Under the pieces are notes generated by a model that had not been told where the DNA came from, searched no databases, and was given only the letters and a program-made list of their open reading frames with translations. From Clostridiales bacterium (lineage in GTDB: Bacteria > Bacillota > Clostridia > Lachnospirales > Lachnospiraceae), in assembly GCA_012523775.1 (NCBI GenBank), contig JAAYTK010000019.1, forward strand, positions 1 to 64,000: DNA of 64,000 nucleotides. The letters are read 5' to 3'. This document shows, in pieces, positions 41,894 to 50,571 of this stretch (position 1 is the stretch's first letter; each line of letters starts with the position of its first letter). Made by a program: the position numbers and the translations under genes.

Positions 41894-43303
41894 ATGAGTA
41901 TGGATTGCTATATTACCGATGAGATGCGTGAAGAGTGCGGAGTCTATGGTGTTTATGATATCGAGGGTAAAGACGTGGTATCGACCATATATTACGGACT
42001 CTTTGCACTTCAACATCGAGGACAGGAAAGCTGTGGAATTGCTGTAAGTGATACCAACGGGCCTAAGGGCAAGGTGATGTCCTGCAAGGGTATGGGATTA
42101 ATCAGTGAGGTATGTACCGATGAGAATATGGAGAACCTTAGAGGCAATATCGGAGTCGGGCATGTACGTTATTCGAGAACAGGAGAAAACAGCATCCATA
42201 ATACCCAGCCCCTGGTCCTAAATTATTTTAAGGGCACATTATCGATAGCTCATAACGGTAGTATTATAAATACGGCTGAGCTTAGAAGAGAGCTTGAATA
42301 TACCGGTGCAATCTTTCAGACGACTATTGATACGGAGGTAATTGCATATCATATAGCCAGAGAAAGGCTGACATCTAAAACGGTTGAAGAGGCCGTAGTT
42401 AAAGCCATGGGAAAACTGGTCGGTGCATATTCATTGGTTCTAATGAGCCCAAGAAAGCTTATTGGTGCACGGGATCCATTCGGATTTCATCCTCTGTGTA
42501 TTGGTAAAAAGGGAAGCTCCTATATTCTGGCATCCGAAACTGCAGCGTTAAATGCTGTGGATGCTGAATTCGTAAGAGATGTACTTCCCGGAGAAGTAGT
42601 GATGATTAACAAGGAAGGGATTCATTCGGACACATCCCTTTGTACGAATAATCATGCCAGATGTATATTCGAATATATTTACTTTGCCCGTCCTGACAGT
42701 CATATCGATGGTGTCAGTGTATATAATTCAAGAATTATGGCAGGAAGAATTCTCGCACAGACTCATCCTGTGGAAGCAGATGTCGTCGTGGGAGTACCCG
42801 ATTCGGGTAATGCGGCCGCATTAGGATATGCTTTGGAATCGGGGATACCGTTTGGGATGGCATTTGTTAAGAACAGCTATGTGGGAAGGACATTTATCAA
42901 ACCCAAGCAGGCGGTCCGTGCCTCCGGGGTCAGAATCAAATTAAACGTTCTTCCGGAAGTGGTAGAGGGCAAGCGTGTCGTAATGATAGATGATTCCATT
43001 GTACGGGGAACCACCAGTGCAAAGATTGTTAAAATGCTTAAGAAGGCAGGGGCAACCGAGGTTCATGTAAGGATAAGCTCCTCACCCTTCCTATATCCCT
43101 GTTATTATGGAGTGGATGTGCCTACGAAGGACCAGCTAATAGCAAGAAATAATTCCATCGAGCAGATCCGCGATATGATTGGAGCGGATTCGCTGGGCTA
43201 TCTTTCACTGGACCGAATAGGAGATTTAATTGGAAAAGGCATGGGATACTGTGATGCCTGCTTTACAGGTAAGTATCCTACCGAGATACCGAAGAAAGAA
43301 TAA
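41894..43303 (+). CDS. purF: amidophosphoribosyltransferase
   Basis: EECGVYGVYD Ntn-type GATase; MIDDSIVRGTTS PRPP motif. Confidence 0.97.
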   Translation: MSMDCYITDEMREECGVYGVYDIEGKDVVSTIYYGLFALQHRGQESCGIAVSDTNGPKGKVMSCKGMGLISEVCTDENMENLRGNIGVGHVRYSRTGENSIHNTQPLVLNYFKGTLSIAHNGSIINTAELRRELEYTGAIFQTTIDTEVIAYHIARERLTSKTVEEAVVKAMGKLVGAYSLVLMSPRKLIGARDPFGFHPLCIGKKGSSYILASETAALNAVDAEFVRDVLPGEVVMINKEGIHSDTSLCTNNHARCIFEYIYFARPDSHIDGVSVYNSRIMAGRILAQTHPVEADVVVGVPDSGNAAALGYALESGIPFGMAFVKNSYVGRTFIKPKQAVRASGVRIKLNVLPEVVEGKRVVMIDDSIVRGTTSAKIVKMLKKAGATEVHVRISSSPFLYPCYYGVDVPTKDQLIARNNSIEQIRDMIGADSLGYLSLDRIGDLIGKGMGYCDACFTGKYPTEIPKKE

Positions 43304-43330
43304 AATTAAAATCATACTTGATATTTAATA

Positions 43331-43390
43331 AGGAGGCTGCTGAGCTTATGTCCTTTTCAGAATGTAAGCGGACATTATCAGCAGCCTCCT
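43331..43390. terminator. bidirectional stem-loop between convergent purF and ABC permease
   Basis: AGGAGGCTGCTGA...TCAGCAGCCTCCT with inner ATGTCC/GGACAT stem. Confidence 0.7.
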
Positions 43391-43421
43391 ATTATAATTT
43401 TAATTATGTTCACAATTGCGC

Positions 43422-44222
43422 TTATAAGGGGAGGTCTCTCTTTTTGAATATATTAATGCCCAGTCCGTACATTACCATAGCAATAACAATCAGGGCTATA
43501 AACTGTGGGATATATGATTCCCCACTGATAATTTTATCTGAATCAAATAGAGTAAACATAGTGAAATTCTTTAAGAAGCGGGTCTTTTCTCCAACATCGG
43601 AAATCATCTGTATGACAAGAAAGATAACAGGAAGTCCTGCACCGACCATTAATGAGCTCTTGGTGTCATTAAACAGACAGGAAGCGAAGAATCCTATTCC
43701 CGTTACTGCAAAATATAGCAGCAAGGCACCCAGATTAAGGAGCAGAAAAGTCTTAACATCCAGTTCACCGGGGAAGCTGACATTACTTAGGACTATGCCG
43801 ACGATTGTACCAATTCCAATCATAATAGTCATACTTATAATAATGAACAGAGCCTGAGTTCTCGCTATTTTCCCTCTGTTATTGGGAGTAGACAATAGAT
43901 ATGCCATAGAACCCTTATCGACATGGGAGGCAATACATCTGTTACAGGCGATTATGGAATATATCATAGGCAGTAATAGTATTAGAAAACCGTAAAAGTA
44001 GCTCCCAATGAAATCAATAAGGCTTCCTCCTATTTCTTTAAAGCCCATGGCCGCAATCAACCCCTGAGGCATTGTTTCCAAAATTTTATTTAATGAATCC
44101 TGTGCGGAAGGGTCATACATGGTTATTATTATAGGAAGATACACCATAAGAACCGCGACGATTATTATAAATACCATAAAATTCTGTTTAATTGTAGCTT
44201 TTAATAGTGATTTACTTAACAT
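43422..44222 (-). CDS. ABC-2 type transporter permease
   Basis: Multiple TMs; adjacent to an ABC ATPase. Confidence 0.85.
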   Translation of the reverse strand: MLSKSLLKATIKQNFMVFIIIVAVLMVYLPIIITMYDPSAQDSLNKILETMPQGLIAAMGFKEIGGSLIDFIGSYFYGFLILLLPMIYSIIACNRCIASHVDKGSMAYLLSTPNNRGKIARTQALFIIISMTIMIGIGTIVGIVLSNVSFPGELDVKTFLLLNLGALLLYFAVTGIGFFASCLFNDTKSSLMVGAGLPVIFLVIQMISDVGEKTRFLKNFTMFTLFDSDKIISGESYIPQFIALIVIAMVMYGLGINIFKKRDLPL

Positions 44223-44237
44223 TAGACTTCCTCCCTT

Positions 44238-45143
44238 CTACATGTTCGATGCACTCTGGGGCTTGTTACCGTAATAGTGCATGAATATATCCTCAAGACT
44301 GCTGATTTCCGTATTTAGGTCCAAAACAGTGTAATTATGCAGAGTCTTAATAAATTCGGACACATTACCTAATACACTGAGTTTTACTATATTATTTTCA
44401 ACCTCTAAGATATCAAACCCGCTCGAATCGGCAAAATGAGATGCTGAAGCCGGAGTATCAAAGGTTACAAGATATATTTTTCTTCTTTTTTGCTTTAGGT
44501 CGTGCATATTTTCGATTGCTACAAGCTCTCCCTGTCTGATTATTCCTACACGGTCGCATGTCCGCTCGATTTCTTCAAAGCTATGGGAGGACATGAGAAT
44601 TGTCTTACCCTTTTTCTTCTCCTCGAGTATCATATCGGCAAAGTTTTTTTGCATTAATGGGTCCAGTCCGCTTGTAGGCTCATCAAGAATCAGAACCTTA
44701 GGGTCATGCATAAATGCACATACAATTCCAAGCTTCTGTTTCATTCCCTTAGACATTTTTCGAATCTTACCCTTAGTGTCAAGTTCAAACAACTTTATCA
44801 GCTTATCTCTAAGAGTGGTATCAGTTAATCCACGCATTTCAGCCATAAAATTTAAGAATTCCATTCCGCTCATTCCATCGAAAAACGCAATCTCACCCGG
44901 GAGATAGCCGAGATGTTTCATAATATCTGCACTGCTTTTTGTACAGTCCAATCCGAGAATATGAGCCTCGCCCTTATCCGGTGTCAAAAAGCCCATTAGA
45001 TGTCTGATGGTTGTGGTCTTACCAGCCCCGTTTGGTCCCAAATAACCAAACACTTCACCCTCCTCGATATTGAAGGTAAGGTCGAAGATGCCTTTATGAT
45101 CCCCATAATCTTTGGTCAAATCTTTGATTTTTATTATGGTCAT
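44238..45143 (-). CDS. ABC transporter ATP-binding protein
   Basis: GPNGAGKTTTIRHLMG; LDEPTSGLDP. Confidence 0.94.
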   Translation of the reverse strand: MTIIKIKDLTKDYGDHKGIFDLTFNIEEGEVFGYLGPNGAGKTTTIRHLMGFLTPDKGEAHILGLDCTKSSADIMKHLGYLPGEIAFFDGMSGMEFLNFMAEMRGLTDTTLRDKLIKLFELDTKGKIRKMSKGMKQKLGIVCAFMHDPKVLILDEPTSGLDPLMQKNFADMILEEKKKGKTILMSSHSFEEIERTCDRVGIIRQGELVAIENMHDLKQKRRKIYLVTFDTPASASHFADSSGFDILEVENNIVKLSVLGNVSEFIKTLHNYTVLDLNTEISSLEDIFMHYYGNKPQSASNM

Positions 45144-45194
45144 TGATGATATCCCCTTTCAATATTTTATCTATAACTACTTTACAGCCGTTAA

Positions 45195-45866
45195 CTACAG
45201 GTACTCTTCCTTATAAAAATTCCTTTTAATCATATCAACATACTTGTCATATAACTGTATGACCTCGTTATAATCTAATTCAGTGTTTTTATCTTTTTGA
45301 CTTATCAGATTTTTAAGTTGAATTTGGTTTACCACTCCCTCAGAGCACCAGGATATTAGCTGCAGCACCATATACGGGTCTACACCATCCTTGAATTTGT
45401 ATACATCCAGATTATCAAAAAAATCGGTGATTCTTTCATGTGCAAGTCTTTGATTAATTAACTGAATATCCTTATAGACATCCTTCGCTGCTTCAAAAGG
45501 TGCTTTCTTTATAAAATCCCCCATGTAAGGATGTAGAATCGTCATCTTCATCTTCCTGTTTTTTATATCCTCTAAACGTTCAAAGAAATCGGTCTTATCC
45601 AAATAGGACGAGATTCTGTCCTCACCGGGGCCGTCAACCAGTTGTTTCATCATGTTGGCAGCGTATTCGTAAAGGAAAAGAAAATAATTCTTCTTAGATC
45701 CAAAATAGTAGAAGAGACTACCCTTTGAGATTCCGGCTTCCTTTACCATATCCTCTATAGAAGCCTTAGAGTAGCCATATTCACCGAATATCCTAAATCC
45801 GGCGTTCAATATGGCATGTTTTTTAGCCTCGTCCAGATTTTCAAATCTTTCGTAGATACATATCAC
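45195..45866 (-). CDS. TetR/AcrR family transcriptional regulator
   Basis: N-term HTH: FGEYGYSKASIEDMVKEAGISKGSLFYYFGSKKNYF. Confidence 0.93.
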   Translation of the reverse strand: MICIYERFENLDEAKKHAILNAGFRIFGEYGYSKASIEDMVKEAGISKGSLFYYFGSKKNYFLFLYEYAANMMKQLVDGPGEDRISSYLDKTDFFERLEDIKNRKMKMTILHPYMGDFIKKAPFEAAKDVYKDIQLINQRLAHERITDFFDNLDVYKFKDGVDPYMVLQLISWCSEGVVNQIQLKNLISQKDKNTELDYNEVIQLYDKYVDMIKRNFYKEEYL

Positions 45867-45885
45867 CTCTCTTTATAACAGGGCA

Positions 45886-45934
45886 TTGACCACTTTGGTC
45901 AATTTAATATTATCACATATGACCAAATTGGTCA
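45886..45934. promoter_or_regulatory. putative tandem TetR operators
   Basis: TTGACCACTTTGGTCAA (45886-45902) and TGACCAAATTGGTCA (45920-45934). Confidence 0.6.
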
Positions 45935-46039
45935 ATATATATTTAAGGATAATAATTGTAATTTTGAGTTTAACAACGATAAGTTATTGTGATATACTGA
46001 TATCAAATGACAATCATAAACTCCATAAGGAGAAATTAT

Positions 46040-46927
46040 ATGGATATTAATATGGAATACTATAAAATATTTTATTATGTGGCTAAGGAGGGGAGCTTCA
46101 CAAAGGCCGGTGAGGAGCTTTGTGTTTCACAGCCTGCCGTGAGCCAGTCAATAAAGAGTCTGGAGGAAAGCCTTGGCACAAAGCTGTTCATGAGGGTTCC
46201 TAAAGGGGTCAAGCTGACACCGGAAGGGGAAGCCTTATATTCCTATGTAAAGCGTGGCTATGAATATATCAGGCTTGGAATAGAGCAGTTCAAGAAGATG
46301 CTGGATCTTGAGCATGGTGAAATCAGAATCGGTGCCAGTGATATGACTTTGCAGTTTTATCTTCTGCCTTATCTGGAGCGTTTTCATGAGAAGTATCCCA
46401 ATATTAAGGTAATAGTAACGAATGCGCCTACTCCCAGTACACTCGGACTTCTTTATGACGGAAAAATAGATTTTGGATTGGTCAGTGAGCCGTTTCAGGC
46501 AAAAGCGGGGATAAAATATAAAAGAGTAAAGAAGATTAAAGATATCTTTGTAGCCGGCAGTAAATTCAGAAATCTTAAGGGAAGGATTATGGAATACAAG
46601 GATTTGGAAAGACTACCGATCATAAGTCTGGAGCATAATACCAGTACGAGAAGATACGTTAATGATTTTCTGGAGGCAAATCATGTTATACTTAATCCGG
46701 AGTTTGAACTCGCCACCAGTGATATGATTGTTAAATTCGCGGTGAGAAATCTGGGAATCGGATGTGTGGTAAAGGATTTCGCAGATGAGGATTTAAAGAA
46801 TGGTAATCTTTTTGAACTGCAGTTTAGTAACAGCATACCTGAAAGAAACATCTGTATTGTAACCAGTAAACATAATCCTATATCGGAGGCAGCCCACAGG
46901 CTTCTGGATATGCTGAATACACTATAA
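46040..46927 (+). CDS. LysR family transcriptional regulator
   Basis: MEYYKIFYYVAKEGSFTKAGEELCVSQPAVSQSIKSLEE. Confidence 0.93.
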   Translation: MDINMEYYKIFYYVAKEGSFTKAGEELCVSQPAVSQSIKSLEESLGTKLFMRVPKGVKLTPEGEALYSYVKRGYEYIRLGIEQFKKMLDLEHGEIRIGASDMTLQFYLLPYLERFHEKYPNIKVIVTNAPTPSTLGLLYDGKIDFGLVSEPFQAKAGIKYKRVKKIKDIFVAGSKFRNLKGRIMEYKDLERLPIISLEHNTSTRRYVNDFLEANHVILNPEFELATSDMIVKFAVRNLGIGCVVKDFADEDLKNGNLFELQFSNSIPERNICIVTSKHNPISEAAHRLLDMLNTL

Positions 46928-46941
46928 TTTTAGGAGGAGAC

Positions 46942-47439
46942 ATGAAACGAATAGCACAATTTGAAAAAGTAAGCAGGGAAAGATTTAACAAGGATTGGTT
47001 TGGCGTGTTTTCATCTGACGCCAATCATATTTACGATGAAATAAAACTCCCTAAGAGGGCAACATCAGGTTCCGCAGGCTATGATTTTTACAGTCCTATG
47101 ACATTTAGCCTTGAACCGGGAGAGACAATACTCATACCTACCGGTATTCGTGTTAGGATAGAGGACGGCTGGGTACTGAAATGCTATCCCAGGAGCGGGT
47201 TGGGCTTCAAATACCGTCTGCAGCTTAACAATACCGTTGGTATTATAGACAGTGATTATTATAATTCCGATAACGAGGGGCATATATTCTGCAAGTTGAC
47301 AAATGACAGCAATGAAGGAAAAACGGTAAATATAGAAAAGGGAAGCGGCTTTATGCAGGGTATCTTCATTGAATACGGGATTACTTATGATGACGATACT
47401 GTCGATGTCAGAAATGGTGGCTTTGGAAGCACAACGTAA
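46942..47439 (+). CDS. dut: deoxyuridine 5'-triphosphate nucleotidohydrolase
   Basis: SAGYDFYSP, PRSGLGFKY, NTVGIIDSDYY dUTPase motifs. Confidence 0.9.
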   Translation: MKRIAQFEKVSRERFNKDWFGVFSSDANHIYDEIKLPKRATSGSAGYDFYSPMTFSLEPGETILIPTGIRVRIEDGWVLKCYPRSGLGFKYRLQLNNTVGIIDSDYYNSDNEGHIFCKLTNDSNEGKTVNIEKGSGFMQGIFIEYGITYDDDTVDVRNGGFGSTT

Positions 47440-47440
47440 T

Positions 47441-47474
47441 CGGTACCTGGTACATTCCGAAATTTGTCGAAAAA
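47441..47474 (+). repeat. short repeat copy A, directly after dut stop codon
   Basis: GGTACCTGGTACATTCCGAAATTTGTCGAAAAA. Confidence 0.7.
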
Positions 47475-47598
47475 CAACTATATAATTAAATACTTCTGCA
47501 TAGTAGAGTGATATCACATTAATTTAATACTGTACAAATGTATAATTATGTACTATAATAGCGGTTATAAGTGGTAATTAATTGAAGGGAGACAGGGT

Positions 47599-49161
47599 AT
47601 GGGAGATAAAGTTCAATATATTATTGCAATGACTGCGTATATTGGTGCAGTTATAGTGATTGGTTTTCGCTATGCAAGAAGAGCAAGTGAAAGCACTGCC
47701 AATTACCTGATAGGTGGAAGATCCTTAGGACCATGGGTAACAGCCATGGCTGCAGAAGCCTCTGATATGAGTGGTTGGTTACTGATGGGGCTACCCGGTG
47801 TAGCATATTGGTGTGGTTTAGGAGAAGCCATATGGACCGCAATAGGTTTACTTATCGGTACATATCTCAACTGGTTGTTTGTGGCGAAAAGACTTCGTAC
47901 ATATTCCCAGGTTGCAGGAAATGCTATAACAATTCCTGATTTCTTAAGTAATCGTTTTAAAGAGAATAAGAAAATCATACTTACGATTGCCGCACTTTTT
48001 ATTCTGGTATTTTTCTGTGTATATGCATCCAGCTGCTTCGTTACGGTAGGAAAGCTTTTTAGCACCCTATTCGAAGCGGATTATGTATATATGATGCTCT
48101 TGGGAGCGGTTTTCGTTGTTGTGTATACTTTCATAGGTGGATTTCTCGCAGAGAGCGCATCTGATTTTATGCAGGGAATAGTGATGTTTATAACATTAGG
48201 TGTTGTTGTTATAGTTGGATTAATAAAAGTAGGGGGTATCTCTGAGGTAATAGAGAATGCCAAGGCCATACCGGGCTTCCTGGATTTCTTTGGTGTGGCA
48301 GGTCCTCAGATGGCAGATGGAGTACAACAGGTATCTGCCGGCAAACCGTTGTTTGGTGAAGCCGTAAAATATGGCCCTTTGGTCATTATATCGACCCTTT
48401 CATGGGGACTCGGATACTTTGGAATGCCTCAGGTTCTTTTGAAATTCATGGCTATAAAGAATCCTAATGAGCTTAAGATGTCCAGAAGAATTGCTACTGT
48501 ATGGTGTGCTATTTCATTATTTGTGGCCGTGTTTATCGGAATAATCGGAAGAGTTTTGTATCCGGATTCATTGCTTACAAATAGTGACTCCGAAAGAATA
48601 TTTATACTAATGTCCAGTAGCTTTTTCATGCCCCTGATTGCAGGACTCATAATGGCGGGAATTCTGGCGGCAACCATAAGCTCATCAGATTCATACCTTT
48701 TAATTGCGGCATCTGCATTTTCTAAGAATATTTATCATGGAATTCTTAAGAAGGATGCGTCAGATAAGCAGGTTCTGGTTATGTCCAGAGTAACATTAAT
48801 CATAATTGCAATTATAGCCGCAATCATAGCACTGGATGAAAACAGCGTTATATTTAAGGTGGTATCATTTGCATGGGCAGGCTTTGGTGCGACCTTCGGA
48901 CCTATTATGCTGTTTAGCCTGTTTTGGAAGAGGGTTACAAGGACCGGTGCCATTGCAGGCATGGTAACAGGAGGTGCCATGGTATTCATATGGAAGCTTC
49001 TTGTAAGACCTCTGGGAGGCATAGTTGATATATATGAGTTGTTCCCTGCATTTGTGTTATCATGCGTAGCTATCGTTATCGCATCATTATTATCCAAAGA
49101 GCCTTCAGAGGAGATACAGAAGGAATTCGAATCTGTTAAGGTATACAGGCATTATGAATAA
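47599..49161 (+). CDS. putP: sodium/proline symporter
   Basis: SSS family: NYLIGGRSLGPWVTAMAAEASDMSGWLLMGLPG. Confidence 0.93.
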   Translation: MGDKVQYIIAMTAYIGAVIVIGFRYARRASESTANYLIGGRSLGPWVTAMAAEASDMSGWLLMGLPGVAYWCGLGEAIWTAIGLLIGTYLNWLFVAKRLRTYSQVAGNAITIPDFLSNRFKENKKIILTIAALFILVFFCVYASSCFVTVGKLFSTLFEADYVYMMLLGAVFVVVYTFIGGFLAESASDFMQGIVMFITLGVVVIVGLIKVGGISEVIENAKAIPGFLDFFGVAGPQMADGVQQVSAGKPLFGEAVKYGPLVIISTLSWGLGYFGMPQVLLKFMAIKNPNELKMSRRIATVWCAISLFVAVFIGIIGRVLYPDSLLTNSDSERIFILMSSSFFMPLIAGLIMAGILAATISSSDSYLLIAASAFSKNIYHGILKKDASDKQVLVMSRVTLIIIAIIAAIIALDENSVIFKVVSFAWAGFGATFGPIMLFSLFWKRVTRTGAIAGMVTGGAMVFIWKLLVRPLGGIVDIYELFPAFVLSCVAIVIASLLSKEPSEEIQKEFESVKVYRHYE

Positions 49162-49196
49162 AAATTAATTATTATAACAGGGGTTATTTAAAATAT

Positions 49197-49238
49197 AGGA
49201 GGTTACTTATCTACTATTAAGTAAATAAGTAACCTCCT
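49197..49238. terminator. stem-loop terminator between putP and convergent aminotransferase gene
   Basis: AGGAGGTTACTTAT...ATAAGTAACCTCCT. Confidence 0.75.
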
Positions 49239-49272
49239 TATATGCAATAAAATGGTACTATAGTCCCAATTT

Positions 49273-49303
49273 ATTCGACAAAATTCGAGATGTACCTGGT
49301 ACA
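49273..49303 (-). repeat. short repeat copy B, directly after aminotransferase stop codon
   Basis: Minus strand TGTACCAGGTACATCTCGAATTTTGTCGAATAA, matches copy A. Confidence 0.7.
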
Positions 49304-49305
49304 CT

Positions 49306-50400
49306 TTATGAGGTGCTCGTTATAATATCGAGGAGAGCATCATTTTGCTCCGGCTTCATGAAGCAGAATCGAATATATTTGTTATCAAGGAATGGGAAAG
49401 TTGAGCAGTCCCTTATAAGAAATCCTTTCTTTATGGCTGATTCTATCAGCTGAGTTGAGGTAACGTTTTCATTCAGTATCTTAACAAGAACAAAATTGGC
49501 GGTAGGAGTAAAGTATTTTATATTTGGGCAGTCTGCGAGGATTGACCCTACTCTTTTACGCTCAGAGGATATTAATTTTCTGGTTTCTATAATATAATCC
49601 TCGTCAGAAAACATGATCTCACCTGCTATGGCCGCCAGAGAATTTATTGTCCATGGGTTCTTACGCTGATTCATTTCCTTGAGCAGATCTTTGTTGCCAC
49701 AGATTGCATAGCCAAGCCGTAGTCCCGGGGCAGCAAAAAACTTAGATATGCCACGGAGTATGATTATATTATTATAATATTTTGTTAAGGAAACGCTGGT
49801 TATCTGATTAATGTCCTCGACAAATTCCACATAAGTCTCGTCCACCATAACGAATATCCCTTTTTTCTTGCATATATCGAGTATCCTTCGCATATCGCTT
49901 CTGGTGATGGCAGAGGAGGTGGGATTGTTGGGATTACAGATTACGAGCAGATCCACGTCCTTATCCAGTTCTTTTTCCAGGGATTCTATATCTATATTAA
50001 AATTATTCTCTTCCTCGAGTCTGTAATAAAGCGAACATCCGCCTCCCAGCGAAACCTCCCTTTCATATTCGGAATATGTTGGTCCCACAATCAGTGCTTT
50101 TTTAGGATGCTTAATCTGAATGAAAAGGGAAATTAACTCCGTAGAACCGTTCCCTACAATAATATCGTCTGTTTGGGCATTTACATATTCGGCAATTTTC
50201 TTCCTAAGGGAGGTATACTCTCTGTCGGGATAACTTCCTATGGAATCAATATGTTCACATAGGCTCTCCTTAAGCCTTGGTGAAATACCCAAAGGATTGC
50301 CATTTGCAGCAAAATTGATGATATTCTCCTTTTTTATACCGTAGATTTCTTCTATTGTTTCTAAATCACTTCCATGAAAAAGTTTACTATGTCTTATCAT
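49306..50400 (-). CDS. PLP-dependent class I/II aminotransferase (HisC/CobD-like)
   Basis: FAANGNPLGISP; NPNNPTSSAI; RGISKFFAAPGLRLGYAI PLP Lys motif. Confidence 0.85.
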   Translation of the reverse strand: MIRHSKLFHGSDLETIEEIYGIKKENIINFAANGNPLGISPRLKESLCEHIDSIGSYPDREYTSLRKKIAEYVNAQTDDIIVGNGSTELISLFIQIKHPKKALIVGPTYSEYEREVSLGGGCSLYYRLEEENNFNIDIESLEKELDKDVDLLVICNPNNPTSSAITRSDMRRILDICKKKGIFVMVDETYVEFVEDINQITSVSLTKYYNNIIILRGISKFFAAPGLRLGYAICGNKDLLKEMNQRKNPWTINSLAAIAGEIMFSDEDYIIETRKLISSERKRVGSILADCPNIKYFTPTANFVLVKILNENVTSTQLIESAIKKGFLIRDCSTFPFLDNKYIRFCFMKPEQNDALLDIITSTS

Positions 50401-50571
50401 TGTATCCTCCTGTTCTTATATTACCTATTAGGCTTTGTAGGACTAGATTTTTTTTACATGATGCATTATAATAATTATTAGTGAGTCAAAGGATAGAATT
50501 AATTATTATTTTGTACTTATTATACATTTTTTAAGATAAAAAGCAATGATTACCATACGAGAGGTGATAAA

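Noticed and set aside
43318-43857. ORF 43318..43857 (+, 179 aa)
   Set aside because: Antisense to the ABC-2 permease gene and covers a terminator hairpin; no recognisable domain.
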